From positions 124,001 to 188,000 of the forward strand of contig CAWEOP010000004.1 in NCBI GenBank assembly GCA_963810755.1: a DNA stretch of 64,000 nucleotides, in the 5' to 3' direction. The stretch is from FEN-1219 sp963810755 (GTDB lineage Bacteria > Pseudomonadota > Gammaproteobacteria > Steroidobacterales > Rariloculaceae). Below are positions 37,100 to 45,942 of this stretch, piece after piece. The position numbers and the translations under genes were made by a program. The number at the start of each line of letters is the position of its first letter. The first letter of the stretch is position 1. The notes under the pieces are model-generated. The model saw only the letters and a list, made by a program, of their open reading frames with translations, searched no databases and was not told where the DNA came from.

Positions 37100-38160
37100 T
37101 CAAGGATTCAACTTCAAATTCGTCAGCGCCTGCACCTGCGCGAGGACCTGCTTGCGCTCCTGCTCCGGCAGCGGGACGAGGCCTTTGTCGGAAAGATAGC
37201 CGAAGTCGCCCCAGGCGGAATCGCTGGTGAATTCCTTCAGGTACTCGCGGATACCGGGAATCACGTCGACGTGCGCTTTCTTCACATAGAAATAGAGGGG
37301 CCGCGAGATCGGGTACTTGCCTTCGGCGATCGAATCGAAGTCCGGGACGACGCCGTTGATGTGGGCACCTTGCACCTTGTCCGCGTTCTGCTCGAGGAAG
37401 CTGTAGCCGAAGATGCCGAACGCCGTCGGGTTCGAGGCGAGCTTCTGCACGATGAGGTTGTCGTTCTCGCCGGCTTCGATATAGCGGCCGTCCTCGCGGA
37501 TCGTGTGGCACGCCGCGACGAGGGCGTCGCTCGGGAGCTTCGCGACCCAGTCGATGGACTTGCAGCCGCCATCCATCGCGAGCTCGAGGAACGCGTCGCG
37601 CGTGCCCGAAGTCGGCGGCGGGCCAAGCACCTCGATATCGACGGCCGGCAGCTTCGAATTCACTTCGGCCCAAGTACGGTACGGATTCGCAACGAGCTTC
37701 TGGCCGCCCGCGGGATCGGGCACGTTCTTCGCGAGCGCGAGGTACACGTCGCGGAGCGACAGATTGAGCGGCGCGGAAGTCTTGGCGTTCGCGAGCACGA
37801 TGCCATCGAAGCCGATCTTCACCTCGACGATCGCGTCTACGCCGTTCTTCGCGCAGGTCGCAACCTCGGTCGGCGTGATCCGACGTGACGAGTTCGCGAT
37901 GTCCGGATGCTCGACGCCGACACCGTTGCAGAACAGCTTGAGGCCGCCGCCGCTGCCGGTGGATTCGATCTTCGGAGTCTTGAAGCTCGTCTTCCGGCCG
38001 AACTGCTCGGCGACGACGGTTGCAAATGGGTAGACGGTCGATGAGCCGACGATGCTGATATAGTCCCGGACCGCTTGAGCTTCCGGCGGCGTTGGCGCTG
38101 CCGCACGCCACGACCAAACCGACGACCAACGAGAATGAGTGGCGAGCTATGATTCCCCAT
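37100..38160 (-). CDS. pstS: Phosphate-binding periplasmic protein PstS (two frame breaks near 5' end)
   Basis: Periplasmic receptor that delivers phosphate to PstCAB. From DYISIVGSSTVYPFAT onward the protein is continuous to LKLNP at 37100, with phosphate-site features STGSGGG and SGTRDAF. The 5' end is split: ATG 38160 is in one frame, a signal-peptide-like ARHSFSLVVGLVVACGSANAA is in the next, and the mature region in the third. Two single extra bases, in the GGGG after ATG and at GCCGG near 38087, restore one frame. Sequence errors are the likeliest cause. It is the first gene of pstSCAB. Confidence 0.9.
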
Positions 38161-38269
38161 GGATCCTCCTGACGAGTGGTGCGCGCGGCCGCGGGGTAAC
38201 GCGGGTAGGCATTGTCGCCCCACGAGACTAGCCAGAGAATGTTAAGGAATTATTGCAGACTGCCATACG

Positions 38270-38287
38270 GACGCCTGACTAGGCGTC
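38270..38287. promoter_or_regulatory. Inverted repeat between pstS and dapE
   Basis: GACGCCT and AGGCGTC form a perfect seven-base inverted repeat with spacer GACT in the 200-base divergent gap. It could be an operator or a small hairpin. No convincing pair of PhoB half-sites (CTGTCAT spaced by 11) was found in this gap, although PhoB control of pstS would be expected. Confidence 0.35.
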
Positions 38288-38360
38288 TGAAGAACGCCGT
38301 ACAACTCCATGAAAGAATTGAAATACGGCCCTCGACTGGCGGGCCGACCACGGCACGACG

Positions 38361-39488
38361 ATGAATACGCTCGAGCTCGCCCGTGAGCTGATCCGCAAGC
38401 CCTCGGTCACGCCGTCCGACGCGGGGTGTCAGGCGCTGATTTCGAGCCTGCTGCGCGCTGCGGGATTTCACACCGAGCCGCTGAGATTCGGCGAGGTGGA
38501 CAACCTATGGGCGCGCCGCGGCCGCTCGGCGCCCGCGCTCGTGTTCGCGGGGCACACCGACGTCGTGCCGCCGGGGCCGCGCGAGCAATGGAAGGTCGAC
38601 CCGTTCGCCGCCGAGCTGGCGGGCGGCGAGCTCATCGGCCGCGGCGCGGCCGACATGAAGGGCAGCCTGGCCGCGATGGTCAACGCGTGCCGCCGGTTCG
38701 CGGAGCGATATCCCGACGCACCGGGGTCTCTCGGGATGCTCATCACGAGCGACGAGGAAGGCGCCGCGGACGATGGGACGCTCAAGGTCATGGAGGCGCT
38801 CGCGGCGCGCGGCGAAAAATTCCAGTACTGCGTGGTCGGCGAGCCGTCGAGCGACGCGAAGCTCGGCGACACCGTGCGCGTCGGCCGGCGCGGCAGCCTC
38901 TCGGGGATCATGACCGTGCGCGGCGTGCAGGGCCATGTCGCGTATCCGCTGCAATCCGACAATCCGATTCACGCGCTCGCGAAGTTCGTGACCGCGATCA
39001 CTCGCGAGCCGATCGACGCGGGCAACGAGCACTTCCCCCCGACGACGTTCCAGATGGTGAACGTGCACTGCGACGCGGGCGCGCCGAACGTCGTGCCGGG
39101 CGAGCTGCAGTGCCGCTTCAACTTCCGCTACTCGAACGTGTGGACGCACGAGACGCTGTCGGCGCGGGTCGAGAAGCTGCTGAAGGATCTCGGCATCGAA
39201 TACGAGCTTCGCTGGCGCGTCGCAGGCAAGCCGTTCCTCACGAAGCCCGGCAAGCTCACCGCCGCGGTGCAGACCGCGGTGCGCGAAGCGACCGGCCTCG
39301 ACCCGGAGCTCTCGACGAGCGGCGGGACGTCGGACGGGCGGTTCATCGCGCCGTACGGCGTGGACGTGATCGAGCTTGGACCGCTGAACAAGACGATCCA
39401 CTCGGTCGACGAGCGCGTCGCGATCGACGACTTGGACCGCCTCGAGAAGATCTACTTCCGCATCGCCGAGCTGCTGCTGATCCCGTAG
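38361..39488 (+). CDS. dapE: Succinyl-diaminopimelate desuccinylase
   Basis: Di-zinc M20 peptidase-family enzyme that releases succinate from N-succinyl-LL-diaminopimelate for lysine and peptidoglycan synthesis. 375 residues, same as E. coli. Metal and catalytic residues are visible: His65 and Asp67 in GHTDVVPPG, Asp in GRGAADMKGS and the Glu pair in SDEEGAADDGT. It stands alone on the plus strand between the divergent pstS and the convergent dsbB. Confidence 0.97.
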   Translation: MNTLELARELIRKPSVTPSDAGCQALISSLLRAAGFHTEPLRFGEVDNLWARRGRSAPALVFAGHTDVVPPGPREQWKVDPFAAELAGGELIGRGAADMKGSLAAMVNACRRFAERYPDAPGSLGMLITSDEEGAADDGTLKVMEALAARGEKFQYCVVGEPSSDAKLGDTVRVGRRGSLSGIMTVRGVQGHVAYPLQSDNPIHALAKFVTAITREPIDAGNEHFPPTTFQMVNVHCDAGAPNVVPGELQCRFNFRYSNVWTHETLSARVEKLLKDLGIEYELRWRVAGKPFLTKPGKLTAAVQTAVREATGLDPELSTSGGTSDGRFIAPYGVDVIELGPLNKTIHSVDERVAIDDLDRLEKIYFRIAELLLIP

Positions 39489-39524
39489 CGCCTTCCGTCC
39501 GCCGCCCGCGTCACGGTGAACGCG

Positions 39525-39766
39525 CGAAGCCGCGGCCGTCGATCAGTCCCTGCGCCGCGGCACGCAACGCGCCCGCTTCGCGGGTTCCCTCGCCAATCGC
39601 TTCGCCCGCGGGCTCGCCTGAGGCGACATCCATGTCGCCCAGGCGAGTGCTCGCTCCTGCTCGCACCCCGCGCGAAGACGCGCGGGGCTATTTCCGCGGG
39701 CGAAACGATTGGCTCGGCGCGTTGCTATCGCCGCCGCGCAGGGACCGATCGACGGCCGCGGCTTCG
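39525..39766. repeat. Large nested inverted repeat between dapE and dsbB
   Basis: The 321 bases between the two convergent genes hold no credible gene but a striking palindromic structure. Outer arms 39525-39555 and 39736-39766 are complementary at 30 of 31 positions. Inner arms 39592-39611 and 39694-39713 match at 19 of 20. Between them are a tight palindrome (39613-39647; CTCGCCT..GGCGACAT with their complements) and a nine-base GC hairpin (39666-39687). Such a unit could form a cruciform or a long RNA hairpin and resembles REP/MITE-type elements; its copy number elsewhere is unknown. Confidence 0.8.
39666..39687. terminator. GC hairpin, candidate bidirectional terminator
   Basis: CCCCGCGCG and CGCGCGGGG form a perfect nine-base-pair stem with a four-base loop; on the minus strand the loop reads TCTT, giving a stable UUCG-like turn with the adjoining base pair. 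It lies between convergent dapE and dsbB and could end both transcripts. There is no proper T-run, so termination is inferred. Confidence 0.45.
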
Positions 39767-39809
39767 AGATGGCGGCTCGTGGGGCGGGCGAACGTCGGGC
39801 TCTATGGGA

Positions 39810-40316
39810 TCAGCGCGCGAGGCGGGTCCAGTTGGCGGCGACGATCAGCGCGCCGAGCGCGACGAACCAGACGCCGGTCCAGAACGGCATGCTGAGGCCC
39901 AGGAACGACCAGTTGATGTCGTGACACTCGCCCGAGCCCGTGAAGACCATCTGGATCATTTCCTGGAACGGAAACGCGCTCATCATGTAGTCGAGGCCAG
40001 GGCCGCACGCCGGCACTTTTTCGGGCGGCAAGTTCTGGATGTGCACGTGCCACGACGAAATGCCGAGCCCGATGGCCGCGACGAGCGCGCCGAGCAGAGC
40101 GAACACGCGTGCGCTCACGCCCCGCGGCGCGCTGAGCGCCGCGAGCGCGAACACGGCGCCGAGCGCGATCATCGCGCCTCGTTGAAAGCTACAGAGCGGG
40201 CAAGGTTCGAGGTTCAGCGGTCCGTATTGCGCGTAGAACGCATAGCCCATCAAGGCCGCGACGAGTGCGACGCCGGCCGCGTTGAGCCAGCGGCGTTGGC
40301 TCCTCGCCACGATCAA
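39810..40316 (-). CDS. dsbB: Disulfide bond formation protein B
   Basis: Inner-membrane quinone reductase that reoxidises DsbA. 168 residues with four hydrophobic helices. Both catalytic cysteine pairs are present: Cys39/Cys42 in EPCPLC and Cys104/Cys131 (VPACGPG, GECHD), matching E. coli positions closely. The start appears to be TTG 40316, overlapping the phoU stop as TTGA. Genetic coupling to phoU is unusual and suggests that it is read from the phoBRU transcript. Confidence 0.94.
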   Translation of the reverse strand: MIVARSQRRWLNAAGVALVAALMGYAFYAQYGPLNLEPCPLCSFQRGAMIALGAVFALAALSAPRGVSARVFALLGALVAAIGLGISSWHVHIQNLPPEKVPACGPGLDYMMSAFPFQEMIQMVFTGSGECHDINWSFLGLSMPFWTGVWFVALGALIVAANWTRLAR

Positions 40317-41053
40317 CTACGAGGCTCCTGCCGCCGAGTCGCCTGCTCGACCTCGGCCTCGATGTTCTTGATGCCGGTGTAGCGGACGTCCTTGCCGTGG
40401 ACCATGAAGATCACGTATTCGCAGATGTTCTTCGCGTGATCGCCGATGCGCTCGAGCGCGCGTGCCATCCACGTCGAATCCATGATCCGCGAGATCGTGC
40501 GCGGGTCTTCCATCATGAACGTGATGCCCTGGCGGTAGATCGACTCGTACTCCTCGTCGACCGCGTCGTCGGCCTTCACGACCTCGAGCGCGCCCTTCGT
40601 GTCGAGCCGCGCGAACGCGTTCAAAGCGCCGTGCACCATGTTCTTCACGTGCCGCGCTAGGTTGCGGAGCTCCCGGTAGTTCGTCGAGGGCCGCTCCACG
40701 CTCGCGAGCCGCGCGGCCAGGACACCGATCTTCTCGGCCTCGTCGCCGATGCGCTCGAGATCCGTGATGGTCTTCAGCGTCGCGATCACGAGCCGGAGGT
40801 CGCTCGCGGTGGGCGCACGCGTCGCGAGGATGCGGCTGCACTCCTCGTCGATGCTGACTTCCATGCGGTTGACCTTGATGTCGTCCTCGGCCACCTGGAG
40901 CCCGAGCTCGCTGTTGGCCTCGGACAGCGCCTTGATCGCACGATCGAGCTGCTCCTCGACGAGCCCGCCCATCGCGAGCACCGAGTTGCGAACGTGCTCG
41001 AGATCCTCGTTGAAGCGCTTCGAGATGTGGTGCCCGAGATCTTCGACTTCCAT
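40313..41053 (-). CDS. phoU: Phosphate signalling protein PhoU
   Basis: Cytoplasmic helical-bundle regulator linking the Pst transporter to PhoR and limiting the Pho response. 246 residues in two three-helix repeats; the metal-cluster region of the first repeat reads ITDLERIGDEAEKIG and that of the second ALERIGDHAKNICEYV. It is downstream of phoR by 27 bases and separated from pstB by dapE, the repeat and dsbB. Confidence 0.96.
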   Translation of the reverse strand: MEVEDLGHHISKRFNEDLEHVRNSVLAMGGLVEEQLDRAIKALSEANSELGLQVAEDDIKVNRMEVSIDEECSRILATRAPTASDLRLVIATLKTITDLERIGDEAEKIGVLAARLASVERPSTNYRELRNLARHVKNMVHGALNAFARLDTKGALEVVKADDAVDEEYESIYRQGITFMMEDPRTISRIMDSTWMARALERIGDHAKNICEYVIFMVHGKDVRYTGIKNIEAEVEQATRRQEPRS

Positions 41054-41080
41054 CGTGCTGTGTCCTCCGCTGGGCGGCGA

Positions 41081-42391
41081 TTATACGGCGCGCGCCGCAC
41101 CCGCGCGATGAACGAGCCGCGCGGCCGGAAACCGGCAGCTGAACGTGCTGCCTTCGCCCTCGCGGCTCTGGATGTTCAACGTCCCTTCATGACGCTGCAA
41201 CGCGTGCTTAACGATCGCGAGGCCGAGACCCGTGCCGCCCATGGCGCGCGAACGCCCCGGATCGACGCGATAGAAGCGCTCCGTGATGCGCGGGATCTGC
41301 TCCGGCGCGATCCCGATGCCCGTATCGACGACCTCGAACACCGCGTCGTCGCCTTCGGCCCTCCACTCGATGCGCACGCGGCCAGTAGGCGGCGTGAAGC
41401 GCACGGCGTTGTTGACGAGGTTGTAGAAGATCGAGTGCAGCTCGGACTCGCTGCCGACGAGCGCAATATCCGTCGCGAGCTTGAGCTCCACCGCGGGCCC
41501 GGCGCCGGCGGCCTGAAACTCCTTCGCAATGAGCTTCAGCAAGCCGCCGACGTCCACGAACTCGTGCGGCGCCTCGCGCTCGGCCGACTCGAGACGCGTG
41601 AGCTCGATCAGGTCGCCCAGGATCTGCGTCATCCGATCGGCCTGGCGCCGCATCTCACCCACCGGCGCGCGCCACCCTTGCGGCATTTCTTCGTCGTCGC
41701 CGAGCGTATCGAGGTAGCCGCTGATCACCGTGAGCGGCGAGCGCAGCTCGTGCGAGGCGTTCGCCACGAAGTCGCGGCGCGTGCGCTCGAGCTGCATCTG
41801 GCGCGTGATGTCGCGCACGATCGCGAGACGCTGGTCCTGACCGTACGGAATGATCTGCACGGTGAGCCAGCCCCCCTCCTCTTTCGGCGACGGGATCGTG
41901 ATGCCCTCGCCGGTCGGCGCCGCGAGGTAGGCCGCGAAATCCGGATGGCGCAGCAAGTTGTCGAGGCGGTTGCCGATGTCGATCGTCGGATCGAGCCCGA
42001 CCAACCGCGTGGCGGCGGGATTGAACCAGAGGATCTCGTGCTCGGAATTCAAGATGATGCCGCCGTCGCTGAGCGCGCCCGTGCTCTCGCGGACCTCGCG
42101 GAGCAGCCGGTGGTACTTCTTCTTCCGGTTACGCGCTTTCGCGCGGATCTTGTCGACGCGCGCGAAGATCTCCGCCCAGAGCCCGCGCGTGACGAACAGC
42201 GGCACGCGTTTGTGGCCATCGAGAACGCGATCGAGCAGCGCGAGGTTGCGCAGCGTGTGCGCGACGTAGAACGCGAGCGCGCCGGCGAGCCACCAACCGG
42301 TACCGCCGAACCACACGCCGAGCAGTATCGCTGCACCGAGCCACGCGGCGAGAGCGATGAGTTGTGATGCCCAGCGATTCGGCAATGTCAC
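41081..42391 (-). CDS. phoR: Phosphate regulon sensor histidine kinase PhoR
   Basis: Inner-membrane kinase that phosphorylates PhoB when phosphate is scarce. 436 residues: two N-terminal membrane helices (about 10-45), a linker, a PAS domain (about 95-195), the HisKA motif NASHELRSPLTV with its His near residue 206, and an HATPase domain with GGTGLGLAIVKHAL. The GTG start overlaps the phoB stop (GTGA). Confidence 0.95.
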   Translation of the reverse strand: MTLPNRWASQLIALAAWLGAAILLGVWFGGTGWWLAGALAFYVAHTLRNLALLDRVLDGHKRVPLFVTRGLWAEIFARVDKIRAKARNRKKKYHRLLREVRESTGALSDGGIILNSEHEILWFNPAATRLVGLDPTIDIGNRLDNLLRHPDFAAYLAAPTGEGITIPSPKEEGGWLTVQIIPYGQDQRLAIVRDITRQMQLERTRRDFVANASHELRSPLTVISGYLDTLGDDEEMPQGWRAPVGEMRRQADRMTQILGDLIELTRLESAEREAPHEFVDVGGLLKLIAKEFQAAGAGPAVELKLATDIALVGSESELHSIFYNLVNNAVRFTPPTGRVRIEWRAEGDDAVFEVVDTGIGIAPEQIPRITERFYRVDPGRSRAMGGTGLGLAIVKHALQRHEGTLNIQSREGEGSTFSCRFPAARLVHRAGAARAV

Positions 42392-43092
42392 GCCTGACCA
42401 GGTGAGGGCCCAGGAGAGAACCGATACCCCGCGCCGCGCACGGTGCGGATGAGTCTATCGTAACCGGACGGCGTGAGTGCCTTGCGGAGGCGCCGGATGT
42501 GCACGTCGACGGTCCGCTCCTCGACGTAGACGTTGCCGCCCCAGACGCGATCGAGCAATTGCGCGCGGCTGTACACGCGATCCGGGTGGTGCATGAAGAA
42601 CTCGAGCAGGCGGTACTCGGTCGGCCCCAGCGCGATCTCGCTCGACCCGACGCTCACCTGATGGCTCGCCGCGTCGAGCTTGAGCTGTCCGACGTTGACC
42701 ACCTCGCCTTCCGCGACCGTCGTGCGGCGCAGCGCCGCGCGGATGCGCGCGAGCAGCTCGCGCTGCGAGAACGGCTTCACGATGTAGTCGTCGGCGCCGC
42801 CATCGAGACCGGCGACGCGGTCGTCTTCCTCGACGCGCGCCGTCAGCATGATCACCGGAATCTCACGCGTGTGCGGATCGCGCTTCAGTTGCCGAGTGAG
42901 CTCGAGACCGCTCACGTCGGGCAGCATCCAGTCCATCAGCACGAGATCGGGATGGCCGTCGGCGATCGACGCGCGCGCCTCGCGGCCGTCGCCGGCGGGC
43001 CGTACTTCGTAGCCCGCTCGGCCGAGGTTGAACGCGAGCATCTCGCGGATCGCACGTTCGTCCTCGACCACCAGGATTTTCTTTTGTGTCAT
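42388..43092 (-). CDS. phoB: Phosphate regulon response regulator PhoB
   Basis: OmpR-family transcription factor that activates the Pho regulon. The start is set at ATG 43092 (MTQKKILVVEDERAIREML), giving 234 residues; an ATG nine codons earlier is possible. The phosphoacceptor Asp is near residue 54 in LVLMDWMLPD. The C-terminal winged helix contains LGPTEYRLLEFFMHHPDRVYS. First gene of phoB-phoR-phoU-dsbB. Confidence 0.96.
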   Translation of the reverse strand: MTQKKILVVEDERAIREMLAFNLGRAGYEVRPAGDGREARASIADGHPDLVLMDWMLPDVSGLELTRQLKRDPHTREIPVIMLTARVEEDDRVAGLDGGADDYIVKPFSQRELLARIRAALRRTTVAEGEVVNVGQLKLDAASHQVSVGSSEIALGPTEYRLLEFFMHHPDRVYSRAQLLDRVWGGNVYVEERTVDVHIRRLRKALTPSGYDRLIRTVRGAGYRFSPGPSPGQA

Positions 43093-43136
43093 CGGCAACT
43101 CGTCGAATAGGGGAGACATGCCGGAAATTAGAGTCG

Positions 43137-43155
43137 ACCATTGTTACAAAATGGT
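43137..43155. promoter_or_regulatory. Inverted repeat upstream of phoB
   Basis: ACCATT and AATGGT form a perfect six-base inverted repeat separated by GTTACAA, 45 bases before the phoB start, in the 109-base gap after tsaB. It is AT-rich in an otherwise GC-rich context, and so is a plausible operator or promoter element. It does not match the Pho box well. Confidence 0.4.
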
Positions 43156-43201
43156 TAAGAGCGCGGCCGGAAAGGCTTTTTCTCGAGCCCGAGGACCCCG
43201 A

Positions 43202-43879
43202 TCAGGAGCTCCGGCGCCACGCCGTATGCTCGCGAAGATACACCGGCAGCGCCTCGCCCGGCGTGACCGATCGCCCGGCCGCGAGGTCCAGCGCGCCTTG
43301 CGGGAACAGGTCCTCGGCCGCGGGCTTGAGGTCCGGCAGCACCCGCTCGGCCGCGGCGATACGCTCCGCCAGCGTCTCGCGATAGCTCGCGAATCCGTCG
43401 CCGACCGCGGCCCACGGCCGCTTCGCGGGGACCAGGAGGTCGCCCGGGGCGCCGAGCCGCTCGTCGCCTTCGGCGCCGAGCACCCCGCCGCTCGCCGCGA
43501 ATTCCGCCCAATAGATCTCGCCCATGCGCGCATCGACGCAGACGAGAGAACGCGCGACGCGCTCTTTGCGCCATGCGGTTTGTGCGAGGCACAGTAGGCT
43601 CGAGACCGGCAGCAACGGCACCGAGCTCGCGAGCGCGAGCCCCTGCGCTACGGCCGCCGCGACCCGCAAGCCCGTGAACGATCCGGGCCCGCGGCCGAAC
43701 GCGAGGCCGTCGAGCGCCCCGAGCCCTACCCCAGCCTCGGCGAGCAACTCGTGGATGAGCGGGAGCAGCTGCTCCGTCTGCTCGCGCGGCGTCGCGATCT
43801 CGCGCACCCGAGTCTCGTCACCGCAGCGCAGCGCGATCGAGCCCACGCTGCTCGACGTTTCGATGCCGAGCAGCTTCAC
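43202..43879 (-). CDS. tsaB: tRNA threonylcarbamoyladenosine biosynthesis protein TsaB
   Basis: Partner of TsaD and TsaE in making t6A37 on ANN-decoding tRNAs. 225 residues from GTG 43879 (KLLGIETSSSVGSIAL follows), overlapping the yoaA stop as GTGA. ASKHA-fold features include FGRGPGSFTGLRVA. The longer upstream reading frame is antisense noise within the helicase. yoaA-tsaB adjacency is common in gammaproteobacteria. Confidence 0.96.
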   Translation of the reverse strand: MKLLGIETSSSVGSIALRCGDETRVREIATPREQTEQLLPLIHELLAEAGVGLGALDGLAFGRGPGSFTGLRVAAAVAQGLALASSVPLLPVSSLLCLAQTAWRKERVARSLVCVDARMGEIYWAEFAASGGVLGAEGDERLGAPGDLLVPAKRPWAAVGDGFASYRETLAERIAAAERVLPDLKPAAEDLFPQGALDLAAGRSVTPGEALPVYLREHTAWRRSS

Positions 43880-45819
43880 GACGCGGCCGCGGCGCGCGTC
43901 GGCGCCGCGGGCTCCGCCAACGTCGCGGCGAACGCGAGGGCGTCGTCGAGCTCGTCGAGCACGGGCATCGGGGGCAGGCTCGCGAGGAACAGCCGGCCGT
44001 AGCCGCGGCTGCGCAGGCGGGGGTCGCCGAGCACGATGAGGCCACGATCGTCGAAGTCGCGGATCAGGCGCCCGACGCCCTGCTTCAGCGTGAGCACCGC
44101 TTGCGGCAGCTGGTACTCGGTGAACGCATCGCCGCCGCCGCGCCGGATCGCCTCGATTCGCGCCTGCACGAGCGGGTCGCTCGGAACCGCGAACGGCAGC
44201 TTGTCGATCATCACGAGCCGCAGCGCCGGGCCGCGAACGTCGACGCCCTGCCAGAAGCTGCCCGTGCCGAGCAGGATCGCATTGCCGTCCGCGCGAAACT
44301 CGTTCAAGAGCTCGCTGCGCGCGCCGCGCCCCTGCACGAGCACGCGTCCCGGCGGCGTGCAGCGCGCGAGCCACGCTTCGGCGCGATTGAGCGCGCGGTA
44401 GCTCGTGAACAGCAGGAACGCGCCGCCGCGCGCGGCCTCGACGAGCGGCCAGATCGAGCTCATGAGGTGCTCGACGTAGCTTTCGTCGGACGGATCGGGC
44501 AACCCCTGTGGAACGTACATCCGCGCGTTGCGCGCGTAATCGAACGGGCTCGGCAGCACGCTCGTGATCGGCGCCGCGACTCCGATGCGGCGCAAGAAGT
44601 GCGAGAAGTCGTCGCCGACCGCGAGGGTCGCCGAGGCGAATACCCAGACTCCGCTCTGAGCTTCGATTCGCGCCGCGAGCGCCGCGCCGATGTCGAGCGG
44701 AGTCCAATGCACGGCGACCGTGCCCGTGGAGAAATCGAACCAGCGCAGACCTTCAGCCGGATCCGCGGCCGCAATGAACCGCAGGCGTGCCGCCGCGTCC
44801 GCGCAGCGCGCCGCGCAATTCTCGAGACCCGCGCTGGCGGACCCGGCTTGCTCGAGCTGCTCTTGCAGCGCCTCGAGCGCTTGCCGCGCGTCGGGCAGCG
44901 CGTCGCGCAGCGCGGCCGGCGCCGCGACCCACGGAACGCGGCCGAGCAGCGACGCACCCGCGTTGCGACGGATCGTGAACGCCGCGCGCGTGAGCACGCC
45001 GAGCCCGTCCGCGAGCTGGCTTGCGACACCGGCTTGCTGCGCCTCGGAGAGCACGTCGCGCGCGAGCGTGTCGAGCTCGCGCGTGCTCACCGAGCTCCCG
45101 AAGAACTGCTGCGCGACGTCGGGCAGCTGGTGCGCCTCGTCCACGATCACCGCATCCGCGCCGGGCAAGAGCTCGCCGAAGCCGCCCTCTTTCAACGCGA
45201 GATCCGCGAGCAGCAAGTGATGGTTCACGATCACGACGTCCGCGGCCTGCGCTTCGCGGCGCGCCTCGAGCACGAAGCAGCGGTCGAAGAATTCGCAACG
45301 GTTGCCGAGACAGTTGTCGACCGTCGAGGTAACCGTGCTCCGCAGCGCGTGATCCTCCGCCAAGTCCTCGAGCTCGGTGAGATCGCCGCTCGCGCTCGAC
45401 TTGCCCCAAGCGGAGATCGCACCGAGCTCGGCGACACTCGCGGCGTCGCGCGTGCCGTCGTGCAGCGCCGTCTCGAGCCGGTGCCAGCAGAGATAGTTGT
45501 TGCGGCCCTTGAGCAGCGCGACGCGCGCCGGCCGTCCGATCACGGCGCCGAGCAGCGGCAAGTCGCGCGCGAACAGCTGGTCTTGGAGCGTGCGCGTACC
45601 GGTCGAAATGATCGCGCGCCGGCCGGACAGCAGCACGGGCAACAGATACGCGAACGTCTTGCCGATGCCGGTACCCGCCTCGATGGCGGCATGCCGCCCG
45701 GAATCGAGCGCCTCGGCGACGAGCTCGGCCATCTGCGCCTGCGCCGCGCGATAGCTGAAGCCCGGCAGGCGCCCGGCGAGCGCGCCGTCGGGGCCGAAGA
45801 TTTCCGCGAGTTCGAGCAT
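43876..45819 (-). CDS. yoaA: ATP-dependent DNA helicase, YoaA/DinG family
   Basis: XPD-like 5'-3' helicase with an iron-sulfur cluster, linked to replication repair. 647 residues from ATG 45819 (MLELAEIFGPDGAL). Walker A GTGIGKTFAYLLP is near residue 50. The cluster cysteines are LCWHR, NCLGNRC and DRCFVLEARR. The DEAH box reads VIVDEAHQLPD, and motif VI QGVGRLIRD is intact. TATAGT lies only 13 bases before the ATG and may be the -10, implying a very short leader. Confidence 0.93.
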   Translation of the reverse strand: MLELAEIFGPDGALAGRLPGFSYRAAQAQMAELVAEALDSGRHAAIEAGTGIGKTFAYLLPVLLSGRRAIISTGTRTLQDQLFARDLPLLGAVIGRPARVALLKGRNNYLCWHRLETALHDGTRDAASVAELGAISAWGKSSASGDLTELEDLAEDHALRSTVTSTVDNCLGNRCEFFDRCFVLEARREAQAADVVIVNHHLLLADLALKEGGFGELLPGADAVIVDEAHQLPDVAQQFFGSSVSTRELDTLARDVLSEAQQAGVASQLADGLGVLTRAAFTIRRNAGASLLGRVPWVAAPAALRDALPDARQALEALQEQLEQAGSASAGLENCAARCADAAARLRFIAAADPAEGLRWFDFSTGTVAVHWTPLDIGAALAARIEAQSGVWVFASATLAVGDDFSHFLRRIGVAAPITSVLPSPFDYARNARMYVPQGLPDPSDESYVEHLMSSIWPLVEAARGGAFLLFTSYRALNRAEAWLARCTPPGRVLVQGRGARSELLNEFRADGNAILLGTGSFWQGVDVRGPALRLVMIDKLPFAVPSDPLVQARIEAIRRGGGDAFTEYQLPQAVLTLKQGVGRLIRDFDDRGLIVLGDPRLRSRGYGRLFLASLPPMPVLDELDDALAFAATLAEPAAPTRAAAAS

Positions 45820-45903
45820 GGGTTCGCGCGCACTATAGCCCGAACCTAAGCCCCTGACGCGCGCGAAATGGCGGCGGAGCGCGCACATCCGCTGAACTTG
45901 AAC

Positions 45904-45920
45904 GCGGCGCAAAACGCCGC
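45904..45920 (-). terminator. Hairpin after the DUF11 operon
   Basis: GCGGCG and CGCCGC form a six-base-pair stem with a five-base loop (CAAAA on the plus strand), 23 bases after the end of the giant gene and before yoaA. No T-run follows; it is a candidate transcript end only. Confidence 0.35.
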
Positions 45921-45942
45921 TGCCGAGCGCGCCGCATGCGGA

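Noticed and set aside
38161..38360. Possible Pho box in the pstS/dapE gap (TTTCAATTC-TTTCAT)
   Set aside because: The half-site spacing is nine bases, not eleven, and the match to CTGTCAT is poor.
39489..39809. Candidate small protein in the dapE-dsbB gap
   Set aside because: No ribosome site, and the sequence is dominated by inverted repeats; translations are Arg/Pro-rich without pattern.
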